Assembly (NCBI GenBank): GCA_028279515.1
Contig: JANQNQ010000002.1
Span: 124,001-188,000, forward strand
DNA: 64,000 nucleotides
From: Flavobacteriaceae bacterium
Lineage (GTDB): Bacteria; Bacteroidota; Bacteroidia; Flavobacteriales; Flavobacteriaceae
Direction of reading: 5' to 3'
Under the pieces are notes generated by a model. The model was not told where the DNA came from. It did not search any database and was given only the letters and a program-made list of their open reading frames with translations. This document shows, piece by piece, positions 53,367 to 62,770 of this stretch. The position numbers and the translations under genes are program-made. Positions within the stretch are counted from its first letter, which is position 1. Each line of letters starts with the position of its first letter.

Positions 53367-55241
53367 TTATAGAGTTAACGAAAGTCCCAATCGTACATTT
53401 CGTCCTCGGGTCGTAAACCCAATGATCTCGGTATATTCTTCATTGAGAATGTTACTCACATTGGCAAAGACCTTCATCTTATTTTTCAAGAACTTGTGAC
53501 TTACATACAAGTCAAGTAATCCGTAAGAATCCAAATCAACGTCACTAAATGTGCTGAAGTCTCTATCGGTACGCTCTCCATTGTATTGGTATGAAAGCGA
53601 AGCAAATGTTGCTTCACAGAAATCATATCCAATGGTAGCATTTATTTTGTGCTTTGGCAATCGCAAGGTCACCACATCCTGTTTTTCAGTAAACGTATAG
53701 TTCGCGTTAACAGAAAGTTTTTCAAGTGGCTGAGCAAATACTTCCACCTCTACCCCTTGTACGGTGAACTCTTCGTCAATGTTCTGATACTCTCCCGCAA
53801 AAGTGGTGAAATCAAGAATCACATAATCAATGAAGTCCTTCTCCTTACGATTAAAGTACAAAGCGCTCGCTCTTAATTTATCATTCACCTTGTATTCCAG
53901 CCCACCTTCGATGGTGATGTTGGTTTCAGGATCAAGGTCAGGATTTGGTCCGAAAGGCCCGAATAACTGCGATAGATTTGGTGCTATGAACGAAGTTGCA
54001 TACGACCCGAACACTTTCACATATCCTTCACCTACATCTTTGCTATAGGAAGGGTTAATGTTATACGTAAGGTTGGTACCATACTCACTATGGTTATTCA
54101 ATCTTGCACCTGCGTTGATATTCAACCCAAAGTCTGAAACGTATACAGCATTTGCATAAGGATCAATTGTTGTAGCCTCTGCTTCGTCACTAAACTCGGT
54201 TTTATTCTGAATATAATTTACTCCAACAATGGTGTAAAGAGAACTGTTGAAGGTGTATTTGTTGAACAAGTCCACCACAAAACTCTTGGAGTCAAATTGT
54301 GAAGGGAAAGTAGATTCAGTAGCACGTTCGATACTATTGTAAGCAGCGTTCAAAGTGATGCTTCCGTTATTGTATACATACTTCGGAGAGATTCCGACAC
54401 GAAGTTGTTCGCTTTCAGAAAAGAAAGGCGCGTCTTCAACAGGAAAGCTATTGTCAAAGTTGGATCTGAACTTGTCAAAGTTTCCGAAGACAGAAACACT
54501 AAGGTCGTCTGAAAAACGATAACCCAACTTCACGTTTGCATTGATTCTTGAAAACGGGTCACGCTCTTCACCTATCACTGCAGAAAGTCCTTCGGTATAT
54601 TGATGTCCAAAACCAGCCAAGGCCGAAAACTTGTCCTTCTTACCAGAGATAGTCACACTATTCGAAAAATCTGTTAGACTATAGTTGTCATCATCCTGCG
54701 ACTGATTGGTGCCAATGCTCGAATCAAAAGTAGCAGAGATTCCATCCTGCTTCGCTTTTTTCGTCGTAATGTTGATTACGGCTGTTGCAGCTGCGTTTCC
54801 ATAAAGCGTACTTGCCGCTCCCTTCAGGATCTCGATTGATTCGATCTGCGAGAGCGAGAGCAATCGAAGATCAAATTCGGCATTCACAGCCGAAGGGTCG
54901 GATACTTGAATCCCATCGATGATCACCAATGCTTGGCGATTGTTTCCGCCACGTACAAAATTACCTAGATTCTGTCCAGCGTTACTGCGACTTCCGACGA
55001 TTTCGATTCCACTCTTGGAGTTGATGACCTCAGCCACTGTCTTTCCTTGATTTTGTGCCAGTTCTTCGCTGCTGATCTTTACAACAGTCTTTCCTGAGTT
55101 TTCGCGCTTCAAGGCAAAACGCGAATCCGACAATACAACTTCAGGAAGTTGCTCTGCCTCTTGTTGTTGCTCTTCTTCTTGAGCATTTGCATTCGCCCAC
55201 AATAAGGCCAACACACAAAAAGAAATAATTCTTTTGTTCAT
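53367..55241 (-). CDS. TonB-dependent vitamin B12 receptor (BtuB-like)
   Basis: 624 residues. Signal peptide about 1-20 (ends NANAQ), a TonB-box/Glu-Gln-rich linker, plug domain (about 35-160: LPEVVLSDSRFALKRENSGKTVVKISSEEL, FVRGGNNRQALVIIDGIQVSDPSAVNAEFDLRLLSLSQIESIEILKGAASTLYGNAAATAVINI) and barrel ending LRLGLSLTL. Assigned to B12 because its leader is a cobalamin riboswitch and it stands divergent from a BtuF-C-D-like operon; length also fits BtuB. It carries corrinoids across the outer membrane. Confidence 0.93.
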   Translation of the reverse strand: MNKRIISFCVLALLWANANAQEEEQQQEAEQLPEVVLSDSRFALKRENSGKTVVKISSEELAQNQGKTVAEVINSKSGIEIVGSRSNAGQNLGNFVRGGNNRQALVIIDGIQVSDPSAVNAEFDLRLLSLSQIESIEILKGAASTLYGNAAATAVINITTKKAKQDGISATFDSSIGTNQSQDDDNYSLTDFSNSVTISGKKDKFSALAGFGHQYTEGLSAVIGEERDPFSRINANVKLGYRFSDDLSVSVFGNFDKFRSNFDNSFPVEDAPFFSESEQLRVGISPKYVYNNGSITLNAAYNSIERATESTFPSQFDSKSFVVDLFNKYTFNSSLYTIVGVNYIQNKTEFSDEAEATTIDPYANAVYVSDFGLNINAGARLNNHSEYGTNLTYNINPSYSKDVGEGYVKVFGSYATSFIAPNLSQLFGPFGPNPDLDPETNITIEGGLEYKVNDKLRASALYFNRKEKDFIDYVILDFTTFAGEYQNIDEEFTVQGVEVEVFAQPLEKLSVNANYTFTEKQDVVTLRLPKHKINATIGYDFCEATFASLSYQYNGERTDRDFSTFSDVDLDSYGLLDLYVSHKFLKNKMKVFANVSNILNEEYTEIIGFTTRGRNVRLGLSLTL

Positions 55242-55317
55242 CTTTTAAGTTCGTTAATAGGGAAAAAGTATGAGTTATCATACGCAAACCTTTATCCCGA
55301 AAGTTTGACATTCATTA

Positions 55318-55516
55318 CCGAAATTGGCAGGTCTCCTGGCTCGCGTCTTGTTATACACCTTCCCATTTAACAAACAGTGGTATTGAAGCTATAACAAGCA
55401 TACAAAGAAATGTACAAAGCTTACAGTTGCGGGAACAGCTCAGGAATGTTTGACCCTTGTCAAATGCACCTGATTCCCTTTTAATCCTTTACTACTATCG
55501 TAGCGTCAGAACCAAA
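55318..55516 (-). promoter_or_regulatory. Cobalamin riboswitch
   Basis: On the - strand the RNA reads GGTTCTGACGC near its 5' end, the conserved GGGAATCAGGTGC, the core GTTCCCGCAACTGTAAGC, and the 3' B12 box GAGCCAGGAGACCTGCCA. All conserved cobalamin-riboswitch blocks are in order. It ends 76 bases before the receptor ATG (55241). Binding of adenosylcobalamin should shut off receptor synthesis. Confidence 0.95.
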
Positions 55517-55635
55517 TTCGGGGCGAAATTAATCAATTTCCTTCAGTAAACGCATTCGAATCCACTAATTTTGACCCGAGAGCCGTCACTTCGACAATAT
55601 TTACCGAAGATTTTATCGTTACCATCAAATAATCT

Positions 55636-55643
55636 TATTTTTG
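55636..55643 (+). promoter_or_regulatory. -7 element of the btuFCD-like operon
   Basis: TATTTTTG matches TAnnTTTG; RNA would start near 55650, which excludes the TTG at 55641 as a start codon. The -33 side is poor. Confidence 0.5.
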
Positions 55644-55664
55644 AAGAACACAAACAACAACCCA

Positions 55665-56813
55665 TTGAAACAAGCATTTTACTTTATCTTTTGTTTTGTA
55701 CTAATCGCATGTAAGTCCGAAACCAAGCAACCCGAACTGCCAACAACGAAAAAGCCGGTTGCCATTGCTGTAAAGCATGCCAAAGGATTTTCCATTGAGA
55801 AAAATGACCAAATGACACTTATTACGGTGCATTCGCCCTGGCCCAATGCCGAAAAAGGATTCACCTATGCTTTGATCGACCGCGAAATGGCAGCCAAGGT
55901 AACCTTCCCCAAGGATGCTTATGATGCCGTTGTTTTGGTTCCGGTGGAAAAAATTGTGGTTACCTCAACTACCCACATTCCTTCGTTGGAGGCTTTGGGA
56001 GTTGAAGACAAATTGATCGGCTTTCCGAGCACTCAATATATTTCATCTGAAAAGACCCGCAAAAATGTAGAAGCCGGAAAAGTCAAAGAGATCGGCAGCA
56101 ATGAGACCATCAACACCGAAGTGCTCATCGACCTGCAACCTGAAGTTGTTGTTGGATTTTCGATCGACAGTCATAACAAAACCTATAACAACATTCAGAA
56201 ATCAGGAATTGCCGTGGTATACAACGGTGATTGGACCGAACAAACACCCTTAGGCAAAGCCGAATGGATCAAGTTCTTTGCGCCTTTCTTCCAAAAAGAA
56301 AAAGAAGCGGACAGTTTATTCAGTAAAATTGAAACAGACTATCTAAGTGCGAAAGAATTGGCAAAACAGGCAAAGACACAACCCACGGTTCTTAGCGGTT
56401 CTATGTATAAAGATGTCTGGTATTTGCCTGCGGGAGATAGTTACCAAGCACAATTCTTAAAAGATGCCAATGCACAATACCTATGGAATGATTCAGAGGG
56501 CACTGGAAGCCTCTCGTTAAGCTTTGAAAGTGTCTTAGAAAAGGGCAATGCTGCTCAGTTTTGGATTGCCCCAGGAAGTTTCACTTCTTATGAATCCATG
56601 AAAAAGGCCAATGAGAATTACACCTTATTCGACGCTTTTTCCAAGACAAAGAGCATCTATACGTTTAGTCTAACTACAGGAAGTACAGGAGGTGTGCTCT
56701 ATTATGAGTTGGCTCCGAATCGACCTGACATTGTACTAAAAGATATGATCAAGATCCTGCATCCAGAGTTGCTCGAAGATTACGAACCCTATTTCTTTAA
56801 ACCGCTGCAATAG
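55665..56813 (+). CDS. ABC transporter substrate-binding lipoprotein (BtuF-like)
   Basis: 382 residues with a TTG start at 55665 (KQAFYFIFCFVLIAC, lipobox Cys 16); the frame opens at 55641 (also TTG) but that codon is inside the promoter element. Fe/B12-type periplasmic binding fold: VVLVPVEKIVVTSTTHIPSLEALGVEDKLIGFPSTQYISSEK, VEIGSNETINTEVLIDLQPEVVVGFSID, YLPAGDSYQAQFLKDANAQY, GTGSLSLSFESVLEKG. Captures cobalamin in the periplasm. First gene of a three-gene operon; divergent from the riboswitch-controlled receptor. Confidence 0.92.
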   Translation: MKQAFYFIFCFVLIACKSETKQPELPTTKKPVAIAVKHAKGFSIEKNDQMTLITVHSPWPNAEKGFTYALIDREMAAKVTFPKDAYDAVVLVPVEKIVVTSTTHIPSLEALGVEDKLIGFPSTQYISSEKTRKNVEAGKVKEIGSNETINTEVLIDLQPEVVVGFSIDSHNKTYNNIQKSGIAVVYNGDWTEQTPLGKAEWIKFFAPFFQKEKEADSLFSKIETDYLSAKELAKQAKTQPTVLSGSMYKDVWYLPAGDSYQAQFLKDANAQYLWNDSEGTGSLSLSFESVLEKGNAAQFWIAPGSFTSYESMKKANENYTLFDAFSKTKSIYTFSLTTGSTGGVLYYELAPNRPDIVLKDMIKILHPELLEDYEPYFFKPLQ

Positions 56814-57845
56814 GTGCCAGACCAACGAACATACCGTCTTCCATTTATTCTGCTTTCTGTAGTGTTGCTATTGGTCTTTATGGCCAATATTAGCCTTGGA
56901 TCGGTTTCGATTCCTATCAAACAGATCATAGCTGCCATTTTTGGAGGTGAGGTTGAAAAAGCATCCTGGCAATACATCATCACCGACTATCGATTACCCA
57001 AAGCTATCACGGCTGTCTTGGTAGGTTCTGGATTAGGAATCAGCGGACTGCTGATGCAAACACTGTTTCGAAACCCATTGGCAGGTCCTTTTGTATTGGG
57101 GATCAGTTCGGGAGCGAGTTTGGGTGTCGCCCTACTCATCATGGGAGCTTCCCTCTTTGGCGGTGTGCTTTCTACCATACTCGTTTCGAGCTATAGCATG
57201 GCGCTAGCTGCCAGCATTGGGAGTTTTATAGTATTATCTGCTGTTATGGTCGTTTCGATCAAGGTACGGGATACCATGGCCATTTTGATCATCGGACTCA
57301 TGTTCGGAAGTATCACGGCAGCCGTAGTAAGTGTCTTGGCGTATTTTAGCCCTGCGGAAGAATTACAACAATACATTTTCTGGTCATTTGGTAGTATTGG
57401 CGATCTCAGTTGGAAAGAAGTTTCTCTTTTCTCTATTATTTACTTGATTGGGATTGGCCTAGCTTTTGGTGCAATCAAAGGACTTAATTCATTGCTACTG
57501 GGTGAAAACTACGCCCGAAGTTTGGGTCTAAACGTAAAGGCCAATCGCATATTAATTATTGTTGCCACCAGTTTACTCGCCGGAAGCGTTACAGCCTTTG
57601 CAGGGCCTATTGCCTTCATCGGACTCGCCGTTCCGCATTTGACGCGACAGCTTTTCAATACGAACAATCACAAGATATTAATGCCCGCCGTAATATTATA
57701 TGGCGCTATATTAATGCTGATCTGTGATAGTATCGCACAGCTTCCAACGAGTGAGTTAACGCTTCCGATCAATGCGGTAACATCTATCGTGGGTGCTCCT
57801 GTTGTTATTTGGCTCTTAGTACGAAAACGAAAACTCTTATTCTGA
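56814..57845 (+). CDS. ABC transporter permease (FecCD/BtuC family)
   Basis: 343 residues, GTG start immediately after the btuF-like stop, zero gap. About ten membrane helices; FecCD family signatures YRLPKAITAVLVGSGLGISGLLMQTLFRNPLAGPFVLGISSGASLGVALLI, WSFGSIGDLSWKEV, LGENYARSLGLNV, GPIAFIGLAVPHLTRQLF, PINAVTSIVGAPVVIWLLVRKR. Inner-membrane channel for B12 (or siderophore); B12 is favoured by the riboswitch context. Confidence 0.94.
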   Translation: MPDQRTYRLPFILLSVVLLLVFMANISLGSVSIPIKQIIAAIFGGEVEKASWQYIITDYRLPKAITAVLVGSGLGISGLLMQTLFRNPLAGPFVLGISSGASLGVALLIMGASLFGGVLSTILVSSYSMALAASIGSFIVLSAVMVVSIKVRDTMAILIIGLMFGSITAAVVSVLAYFSPAEELQQYIFWSFGSIGDLSWKEVSLFSIIYLIGIGLAFGAIKGLNSLLLGENYARSLGLNVKANRILIIVATSLLAGSVTAFAGPIAFIGLAVPHLTRQLFNTNNHKILMPAVILYGAILMLICDSIAQLPTSELTLPINAVTSIVGAPVVIWLLVRKRKLLF

Positions 57846-58636
57846 TGTCTTCCGAAGAAAAACATATCATTTCTGTACAAGAACTTGCCATTGGCTATAA
57901 GAGCAAAAAGCAAGTCACCACAATATGCGATGGGATTACTTTTTCCTTACGGGAAGGAGAACTCACCGCCATCGTTGGGGCCAATGGTATTGGTAAATCG
58001 ACACTATTGAGAACGCTTGCAAAAGTTCAGCCTGAATTGGGAGGGCAGATTCTGCTAAATCAGAAAGAGTTGAGTCAACATAAGCCATTAGAACTTGCTT
58101 CAGAATTGAGCTTGGTATTGACCGAACAAATTCCATCTAAAAACCTCACCGTGCTCGAACTAGTGGCATTGGGTCGTCAACCTTATACCAATTGGATCGG
58201 TAACCTCACTGACAAGGATCGCGAAAAGATCAAAGAAGCCTTGGCATTGATTCAGATCGAAGATATTCAGCATAAAAAATGCTATGAATTGAGTGACGGA
58301 CAACTTCAAAAGGCAATGATAGCCCGAGCACTGGCGCAGGACACTTCGCTCATCATTTTGGATGAACCGACCACACATTTGGACATCTATCACAAGGTGT
58401 ACATTTTGAAGCTATTGAAGCGTATCGCTCATCAAACAAGAAAGACCATCCTATTTTCTTCACACGAGATCGATCTCGCCATTCAGCTATGCGACAACAT
58501 GTTGGTCATGCATGAAGAAGGCACTTCATTTGGGAGTCCGACAGATCTAATTGAAGGGGGGGTATTTCGAAGGTTATTTCCACAAGACTTGATCGACTTT
58601 GACAATACAACACGAAGCTTTAAAGTATCGAAATAG
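57845..58636 (+). CDS. ABC transporter ATP-binding protein (BtuD-like)
   Basis: 263 residues; ATG overlaps the permease stop by one base (TGATG). Walker A VGANGIGKST (44-53), Q-loop region LVLTEQIPSKNLTVLELVALGRQPYTNW, signature LSDGQLQK, Walker B LIILDEPTTHLD. The signature reads LSDGQ instead of LSGGQ, seen in this subfamily. Energises the BtuC-like channel. End of the operon; 47 bases before rmuC, so readthrough into rmuC is possible. Confidence 0.95.
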   Translation: MSSEEKHIISVQELAIGYKSKKQVTTICDGITFSLREGELTAIVGANGIGKSTLLRTLAKVQPELGGQILLNQKELSQHKPLELASELSLVLTEQIPSKNLTVLELVALGRQPYTNWIGNLTDKDREKIKEALALIQIEDIQHKKCYELSDGQLQKAMIARALAQDTSLIILDEPTTHLDIYHKVYILKLLKRIAHQTRKTILFSSHEIDLAIQLCDNMLVMHEEGTSFGSPTDLIEGGVFRRLFPQDLIDFDNTTRSFKVSK

Positions 58637-58683
58637 GCTTTCAAAATCTGAAGACTTCCGTTATCTTTACCAAAATCAATATC

Positions 58684-60009
58684 ATGAACGACAATCTAAT
58701 TTTAGCTTCCATCATTCTCGGCTCACTGCTCCTGGGCGGTTTGATTGGATGGCTACTCACCCGTCTAAAGAATCGATCCCAGGTCGAAGTGCTTCAAGGC
58801 AAGATGCAACTTTTGGAAGACCAGGTCGAGACCGCAGAGAACAACCGACTCGAAATGTTGCTCGAGGTCGAAAAGATACGTGACAAGAACGAGGGCCTCA
58901 AGATCGAGATGGTCAAATACCAAGAGGCGTACAAAAATCTGTCTGACAAAAATAAAGAGCAAAGAGAAGAGGTCGAAAAACTCAACGAGAAATTCAACAA
59001 GGAATTTCAGATCATGGCCAACAAGATCATGGAAGAGAAATCGACCAAGTTTGCTGAACAGAACAAAGAAAATATCAAGACCATCTTAGACCCGCTGCAA
59101 GAAAAAATCCAGAAGTTCGAAAAGAAGGTCGAAGAAACCCATAAAGAAAGTATTGATCGCCATGCCGCCTTGCGACAACAAATCCTCGGGCTAAAAGAGC
59201 TTAACGAGCAAATGAGCAAAGAAGCTGTGAATCTCACCAAAGCCTTGAAGGGAGACAGCAAGATGCAAGGAAACTGGGGCGAATTGGTCCTAGAACGTGT
59301 TCTGGAAAAATCAGGCCTCGAAAAAGACCGCGAATATCATGTACAGCAAAGCTTTGCCAGAGAGGATGGTAGTCGTGTAATGCCCGATGTGGTCATCAAC
59401 TTACCTGACAATAAAAAGATGGTCATTGACTCAAAGGTCTCATTAACGGCCTATGAACGTTATGTAAACGCCGATAGCGACGATCAGGAGCGCTTTTTAA
59501 AGGAACATGTGTCATCCATCAAAAAACACGTAGAAGAGCTCTCAGGAAAGCGCTATGAAGATCTATACGAGATCGAATCACCTGATTTCGTATTGATGTT
59601 TATTCCTATTGAGCCAGCCTTTGCTATTGCTTTAAACAACGAAGACGCGTTATACAACAAGGCGTTTGAAAAGAACATTGTCATCGTAACACCAACCACG
59701 CTACTGGCAACTTTGCGTACCATTGACACCATGTGGAACAATGAGAAACAACAGCAGAATGCCATCGAAATCGCTACAAGCGCTGGTAGGTTGTACGATC
59801 AATTTGTAAACTTGACCGATGACCTGCTAAAAGTTGGGAATCAACTTAAAACCGTACAAGGAAGCTATGACACCACCATGAAAAAGCTTACGGGTAAAGG
59901 CAATTTAATCACGAAAGTAGAAGGTTTAAAGAAGTTGGGCATCAAGCAGAAAAAGCACATGAACGACAAACTTTTGAAGCGCGCCGAAGATAATGAAGAT
60001 GATACGTGA
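58684..60009 (+). CDS. rmuC: DNA recombination protein RmuC
   Basis: 441 residues. N-terminal membrane helix (about 5-24), long coiled coil (about 30-165, Glu/Lys-rich), then the RmuC nuclease-like domain (about 195-400: KGDSKMQGNWGELVLERVLEKSGLEKDREYHVQ, RVMPDVVINLPDNKKMVIDSKVSLTAYERYV, ESPDFVLMFIPIEPAFAIALNNEDALYNKAFEKNIVIVTPTTLLATLRTI). Limits recombination between inverted repeats; PD-(D/E)XK-like. Converges with the next gene, 6 bases apart. Confidence 0.96.
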   Translation: MNDNLILASIILGSLLLGGLIGWLLTRLKNRSQVEVLQGKMQLLEDQVETAENNRLEMLLEVEKIRDKNEGLKIEMVKYQEAYKNLSDKNKEQREEVEKLNEKFNKEFQIMANKIMEEKSTKFAEQNKENIKTILDPLQEKIQKFEKKVEETHKESIDRHAALRQQILGLKELNEQMSKEAVNLTKALKGDSKMQGNWGELVLERVLEKSGLEKDREYHVQQSFAREDGSRVMPDVVINLPDNKKMVIDSKVSLTAYERYVNADSDDQERFLKEHVSSIKKHVEELSGKRYEDLYEIESPDFVLMFIPIEPAFAIALNNEDALYNKAFEKNIVIVTPTTLLATLRTIDTMWNNEKQQQNAIEIATSAGRLYDQFVNLTDDLLKVGNQLKTVQGSYDTTMKKLTGKGNLITKVEGLKKLGIKQKKHMNDKLLKRAEDNEDDT

Positions 60010-60015
60010 TCTTGC

Positions 60016-60867
60016 TTAAAAGACCCTGCTTAAATTAAATCCGAAGTAAAAGGTACCGTCACTCCAATCACCTGCAGCCTGTCCAAGAAACCCATTCTCA
60101 AACATAGGCTGGGCATTGGTAAAATGCAATTGAAACACGTGTCCGCCAGTTTCTAGATCAAACCCAATAGACAACGGATTGTTAAAGGGAGAGCCCGATG
60201 CACGATTCCAGTGCCAACCGTAATCTAGGTTTACGCTCCAGCGCTTCGTGAGCTTGTATCTTCCGCCCATTCCCAAAATGAACTGTGTATTGTCTTGTGG
60301 ATCGTATGAAACATAGTTTTCGTGAAGCAACGAAGGTGCCAGTTGCAACGATAGGTTTTTGCTAAACTTTCTTGAGATCAATAACTGTGTCGTATACGAC
60401 AAGCGATTGTCGAACTCTAATTTGGGTAAGAAATCTTTGTCCAGATTGGTATTGATGGTCAAGAGGTTGTATCCTACTACGGTAAATGGGAAGCCTCCCT
60501 CCTTTTGTCTGGCCAAACGATATTTAAGATGTGCGCCATAGGTCTTCTGAAACGAGCTTCGCGCTATACCAACGTTGAGCCAATCGGTTACACCGTAGAT
60601 CAGCTGTAAACGTGTTACTGCATTGTCCAATCCGAAGAAATCATCAATTCCGTTCTCAACACTACCAAATCGATGCGCCACTATAAAATACAACGCTTTT
60701 TTATCGGCCAACTTCGTAGATTCAAAATTGACGATCTTCAATCCTTTAAAAGCAGCGTCAGCATACTGTGCTTCGTCGGGTTGATCTGCTTCCAATTCTT
60801 CAAGAAGATCATCTTGAGCTAAACTAAAAAAGGGGCATAACGCAAAGAGTAATAGTATTTTTTTCAT
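60016..60867 (-). CDS. DUF5777 beta-barrel protein
   Basis: 283 residues; signal peptide about 1-17 (ends SLAQ). DAAFKGLKIVNFESTKLADKKALYFIVAHRFGSVENGIDDFFGLDNAVTRLQLIYGVTDWLNVGIARSSFQKTYGAHLKYRL and the C-terminal barrel strand ending GFNLSRVF mark DUF5777, an outer-membrane barrel family found near YceI and haem/cytochrome genes in Bacteroidota. Function unknown. Separated from the DOMON gene by a terminator. Confidence 0.92.
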   Translation of the reverse strand: MKKILLLFALCPFFSLAQDDLLEELEADQPDEAQYADAAFKGLKIVNFESTKLADKKALYFIVAHRFGSVENGIDDFFGLDNAVTRLQLIYGVTDWLNVGIARSSFQKTYGAHLKYRLARQKEGGFPFTVVGYNLLTINTNLDKDFLPKLEFDNRLSYTTQLLISRKFSKNLSLQLAPSLLHENYVSYDPQDNTQFILGMGGRYKLTKRWSVNLDYGWHWNRASGSPFNNPLSIGFDLETGGHVFQLHFTNAQPMFENGFLGQAAGDWSDGTFYFGFNLSRVF

Positions 60868-60885
60868 GCAAAACCAGTTTCATAT

Positions 60886-60925
60886 AAAAAGCCAAATATG
60901 CTATAAGATAACATATTTGGCTTTA
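60886..60925 (-). terminator. Terminator of the OB-fold/ankyrin/DOMON operon
   Basis: AAAGCCAAATATG / CATATTTGGCTTT 13-bp stem, 11-base loop; U-tract on - strand from A-run 60886-60890. Confidence 0.85.
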
Positions 60926-60941
60926 ATTCTTATTAGTAGTT

Positions 60942-61715
60942 CTATTGTTTCACGAACATTTTGGTATGACTACGGCCTTCAGCATTGAGTCGTAACATAT
61001 ACATTCCTGCTTGTAATGAAGATACATCCACACTACTAGACAGGTCGTCGATGCTTCCTCTTAGTACTTCGCTGCCTAAATAGTTATAAACGACTGCTTC
61101 AGCGGTATCAATCTCTTGTGGCAATTGCACATTTACCAAATTTTTGGTTGGATTAGGATGCATTCTAAACTGTGCTAGAGTTGCATCATCTTTACTCAGC
61201 ACAACGTTGGCCACAACACCACCTTTGTTAGTAAATCCATGATATCCAAAGGCTAATGAGCCATTTCCTCTACCCCACAATATTGGTAAAGGTTGCGCAG
61301 ATGTTGGGAATACATAGTCATTAGCATCTCCTGTATTGATTGCTCTAGTAGCAATGATGGTGCGTGATCCACCACCTGTGTTGTTCGAAACCAATGTCCA
61401 ATTCTGAGTGCCATCAAGATTAGGTAGACCTGTGAATCCAGTCATATTTCTATCCTCTAGGCCAGAATTGCTGTAAACCACCACATCATCACCAGCATTT
61501 CCCATGCCTCCTCCAGCACTTACATTAGGTGCTACAGCCAACCACAGGTTATCAGGTCCTACCATAGTCATCGTTACTGTCCCCGTAAAGGAATCAATGC
61601 TAAATTCTACTGTAAAGCCTGCACTTAAGGTCACAGTGCCTGTTGTGTACGTTTGTGAAAATGCGCCTACAGAAAATAGGGCTAACATCATCGAAAGGGT
61701 AAAAGTTTTCATCAT
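60942..61715 (-). CDS. T9SS-sorted DOMON-like (haem/sugar-binding fold) protein
   Basis: 257 residues. Signal peptide about 1-20 (ends GAFSQ). DOMON-type beta-sandwich (about 22-165: FTVEFSIDSFTGTVTMTMVGPDNLWLAVAPNVSAGGGMGNAGDDVVVYSNSGLEDRNM, TRAINTGDANDYVFP, LPILWGRGNGSLAFGYHG), then T9SS type A sorting domain (about 178-257: FRMHPNPTKNLVNVQLP, NYLGSEVL, AGMYMLRL, KMFVKQ). DOMON domains bind b-type haem or sugars; the Met in NDNLWLAVA/GGGM and a distal His near HG could be haem ligands, not proven. Start overlaps the ankyrin stop (ATGATG with TGA), so translation is coupled. Confidence 0.88.
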   Translation of the reverse strand: MMKTFTLSMMLALFSVGAFSQTYTTGTVTLSAGFTVEFSIDSFTGTVTMTMVGPDNLWLAVAPNVSAGGGMGNAGDDVVVYSNSGLEDRNMTGFTGLPNLDGTQNWTLVSNNTGGGSRTIIATRAINTGDANDYVFPTSAQPLPILWGRGNGSLAFGYHGFTNKGGVVANVVLSKDDATLAQFRMHPNPTKNLVNVQLPQEIDTAEAVVYNYLGSEVLRGSIDDLSSSVDVSSLQAGMYMLRLNAEGRSHTKMFVKQ

Positions 61716-62251
61716 TTATTGTTTTTGAATAGGGTTAAAAGTTTCTCGTTTTGTAATACGGTCGCATAGTCTAAAGGCGATTTTCCAGATTCGTCCTTTA
61801 AACTGAAATCTGCCTTCGCCTTTACTAAGATCTCGACCATTTCGGTATTTTGGAACATGGTGGCGTAGTGCAAAGCCGTTGTGCCCTTTCCATCAGATAG
61901 ATTAGGGTCGGCTCCATGGTCCAATAGTATTTTGACTAGAAGTGTATTGCCTTTAACGGCGGCTGCCATCAATGGTGTTCCCATTGCTGCACTACCGTTA
62001 ACATCAACTTCCTTTTTAGATACTAAGTATTTAACAATCTCTGTATTGTTGTAATAGCAGGCCAATATCAATGGGGTGTGCCCCATATCGTTCTTATCAT
62101 TAAGAACATCAGTATCTTTCTTCTCTAAAGCAGTCAATTGCTCAACAGTGCCCGTTCGGGCCACATCAAACACGTCTTTTTCTTCTTGTGAATAACCAGT
62201 TGCAGAAAAAAGTAGAAGTAGTAGTATTAAAAGGGTAAGAGGTTTATTCAT
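61712..62251 (-). CDS. Exported ankyrin-repeat protein
   Basis: 179 residues; signal peptide about 1-21 (ends TGYSQ). Four to five ankyrin repeats (about 30-175: DKNDMGHTPLILACYYNNTEIVKYLVSK, MGTPLMAAAVKGNTLLVKILLDHGADPNL, GKGTTALHYATMFQNTEMVEILVKAKADF, SGKSPLDYATVLQNEKLL). A periplasmic protein-protein adaptor, like AnkB near catalase in other bacteria. Middle gene of the OB-fold / ankyrin / DOMON operon, 4 bases after the OB-fold gene and 4-base overlap with the DOMON gene. Confidence 0.93.
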   Translation of the reverse strand: MNKPLTLLILLLLLFSATGYSQEEKDVFDVARTGTVEQLTALEKKDTDVLNDKNDMGHTPLILACYYNNTEIVKYLVSKKEVDVNGSAAMGTPLMAAAVKGNTLLVKILLDHGADPNLSDGKGTTALHYATMFQNTEMVEILVKAKADFSLKDESGKSPLDYATVLQNEKLLTLFKNNK

Positions 62252-62255
62252 TAGC

Positions 62256-62639
62256 CTATGGTTGTATGATTGTTGTTTGATCTAGCTTAATGACTTCCAG
62301 TAGCTCATCATATCCAATGCATCTTCCCTTCACCCTAACAGGACTCATTAAATCCAATTGGTCGTTGTTTGTACTTAGTAACTTACAATACACAGCTTCA
62401 TTTAAGGTAACCGCACCTTCTTCGACCTCAGAAACTTGCCCATCAATAACGATTGTTTGGTCAAGGTATTTCTTCAAAGCAGCATCAGGGTCACCTTCAA
62501 ATTCGGTAGCAATATCGTAAGCTGTAACGGTATAAGCCGCAGCTTCTTCAGCTACATCCCGATGATCTTGGTACAGATATTGATATCCTACAAATGCAGC
62601 GATCAATAACAGTGCGATTACAAACCAAATTTTTTTCAA
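62256..62639 (-). CDS. Exported OB-fold protein (tRNA_anti-like)
   Basis: 127 residues. N-terminal membrane anchor/signal (about 4-21), then helical linker and an OB-fold-type domain (YTVTAYDIATEFEGDPDAALKKYLDQTIVIDGQVSEVEEGAVTLNEAVYCKLL, VRVKGRCIGYDELLEVIKLDQTTI) as in the tRNA_anti-like family. Probably periplasmic or membrane-anchored; role unknown. First gene of its operon, divergent from the cytochrome gene. Confidence 0.85.
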   Translation of the reverse strand: MKKIWFVIALLLIAAFVGYQYLYQDHRDVAEEAAAYTVTAYDIATEFEGDPDAALKKYLDQTIVIDGQVSEVEEGAVTLNEAVYCKLLSTNNDQLDLMSPVRVKGRCIGYDELLEVIKLDQTTIIQP

Positions 62640-62770
62640 AATTGTAAGCTTAAGATGTTTCTGACGATTAAATTTAGGTCTAAAATTCTAAAAATCATAG
62701 CATTTCATGTTAATATCGCGAAATGCGTTACAACAAAATTTGTATTTTTAGACAGAAAAGCATTCATATT

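Noticed and set aside
58599..58883. 94-codon + strand frame bridging the ABC gene and rmuC
   Set aside because: Overlaps two genuine genes in another frame; composition is unlike a protein.
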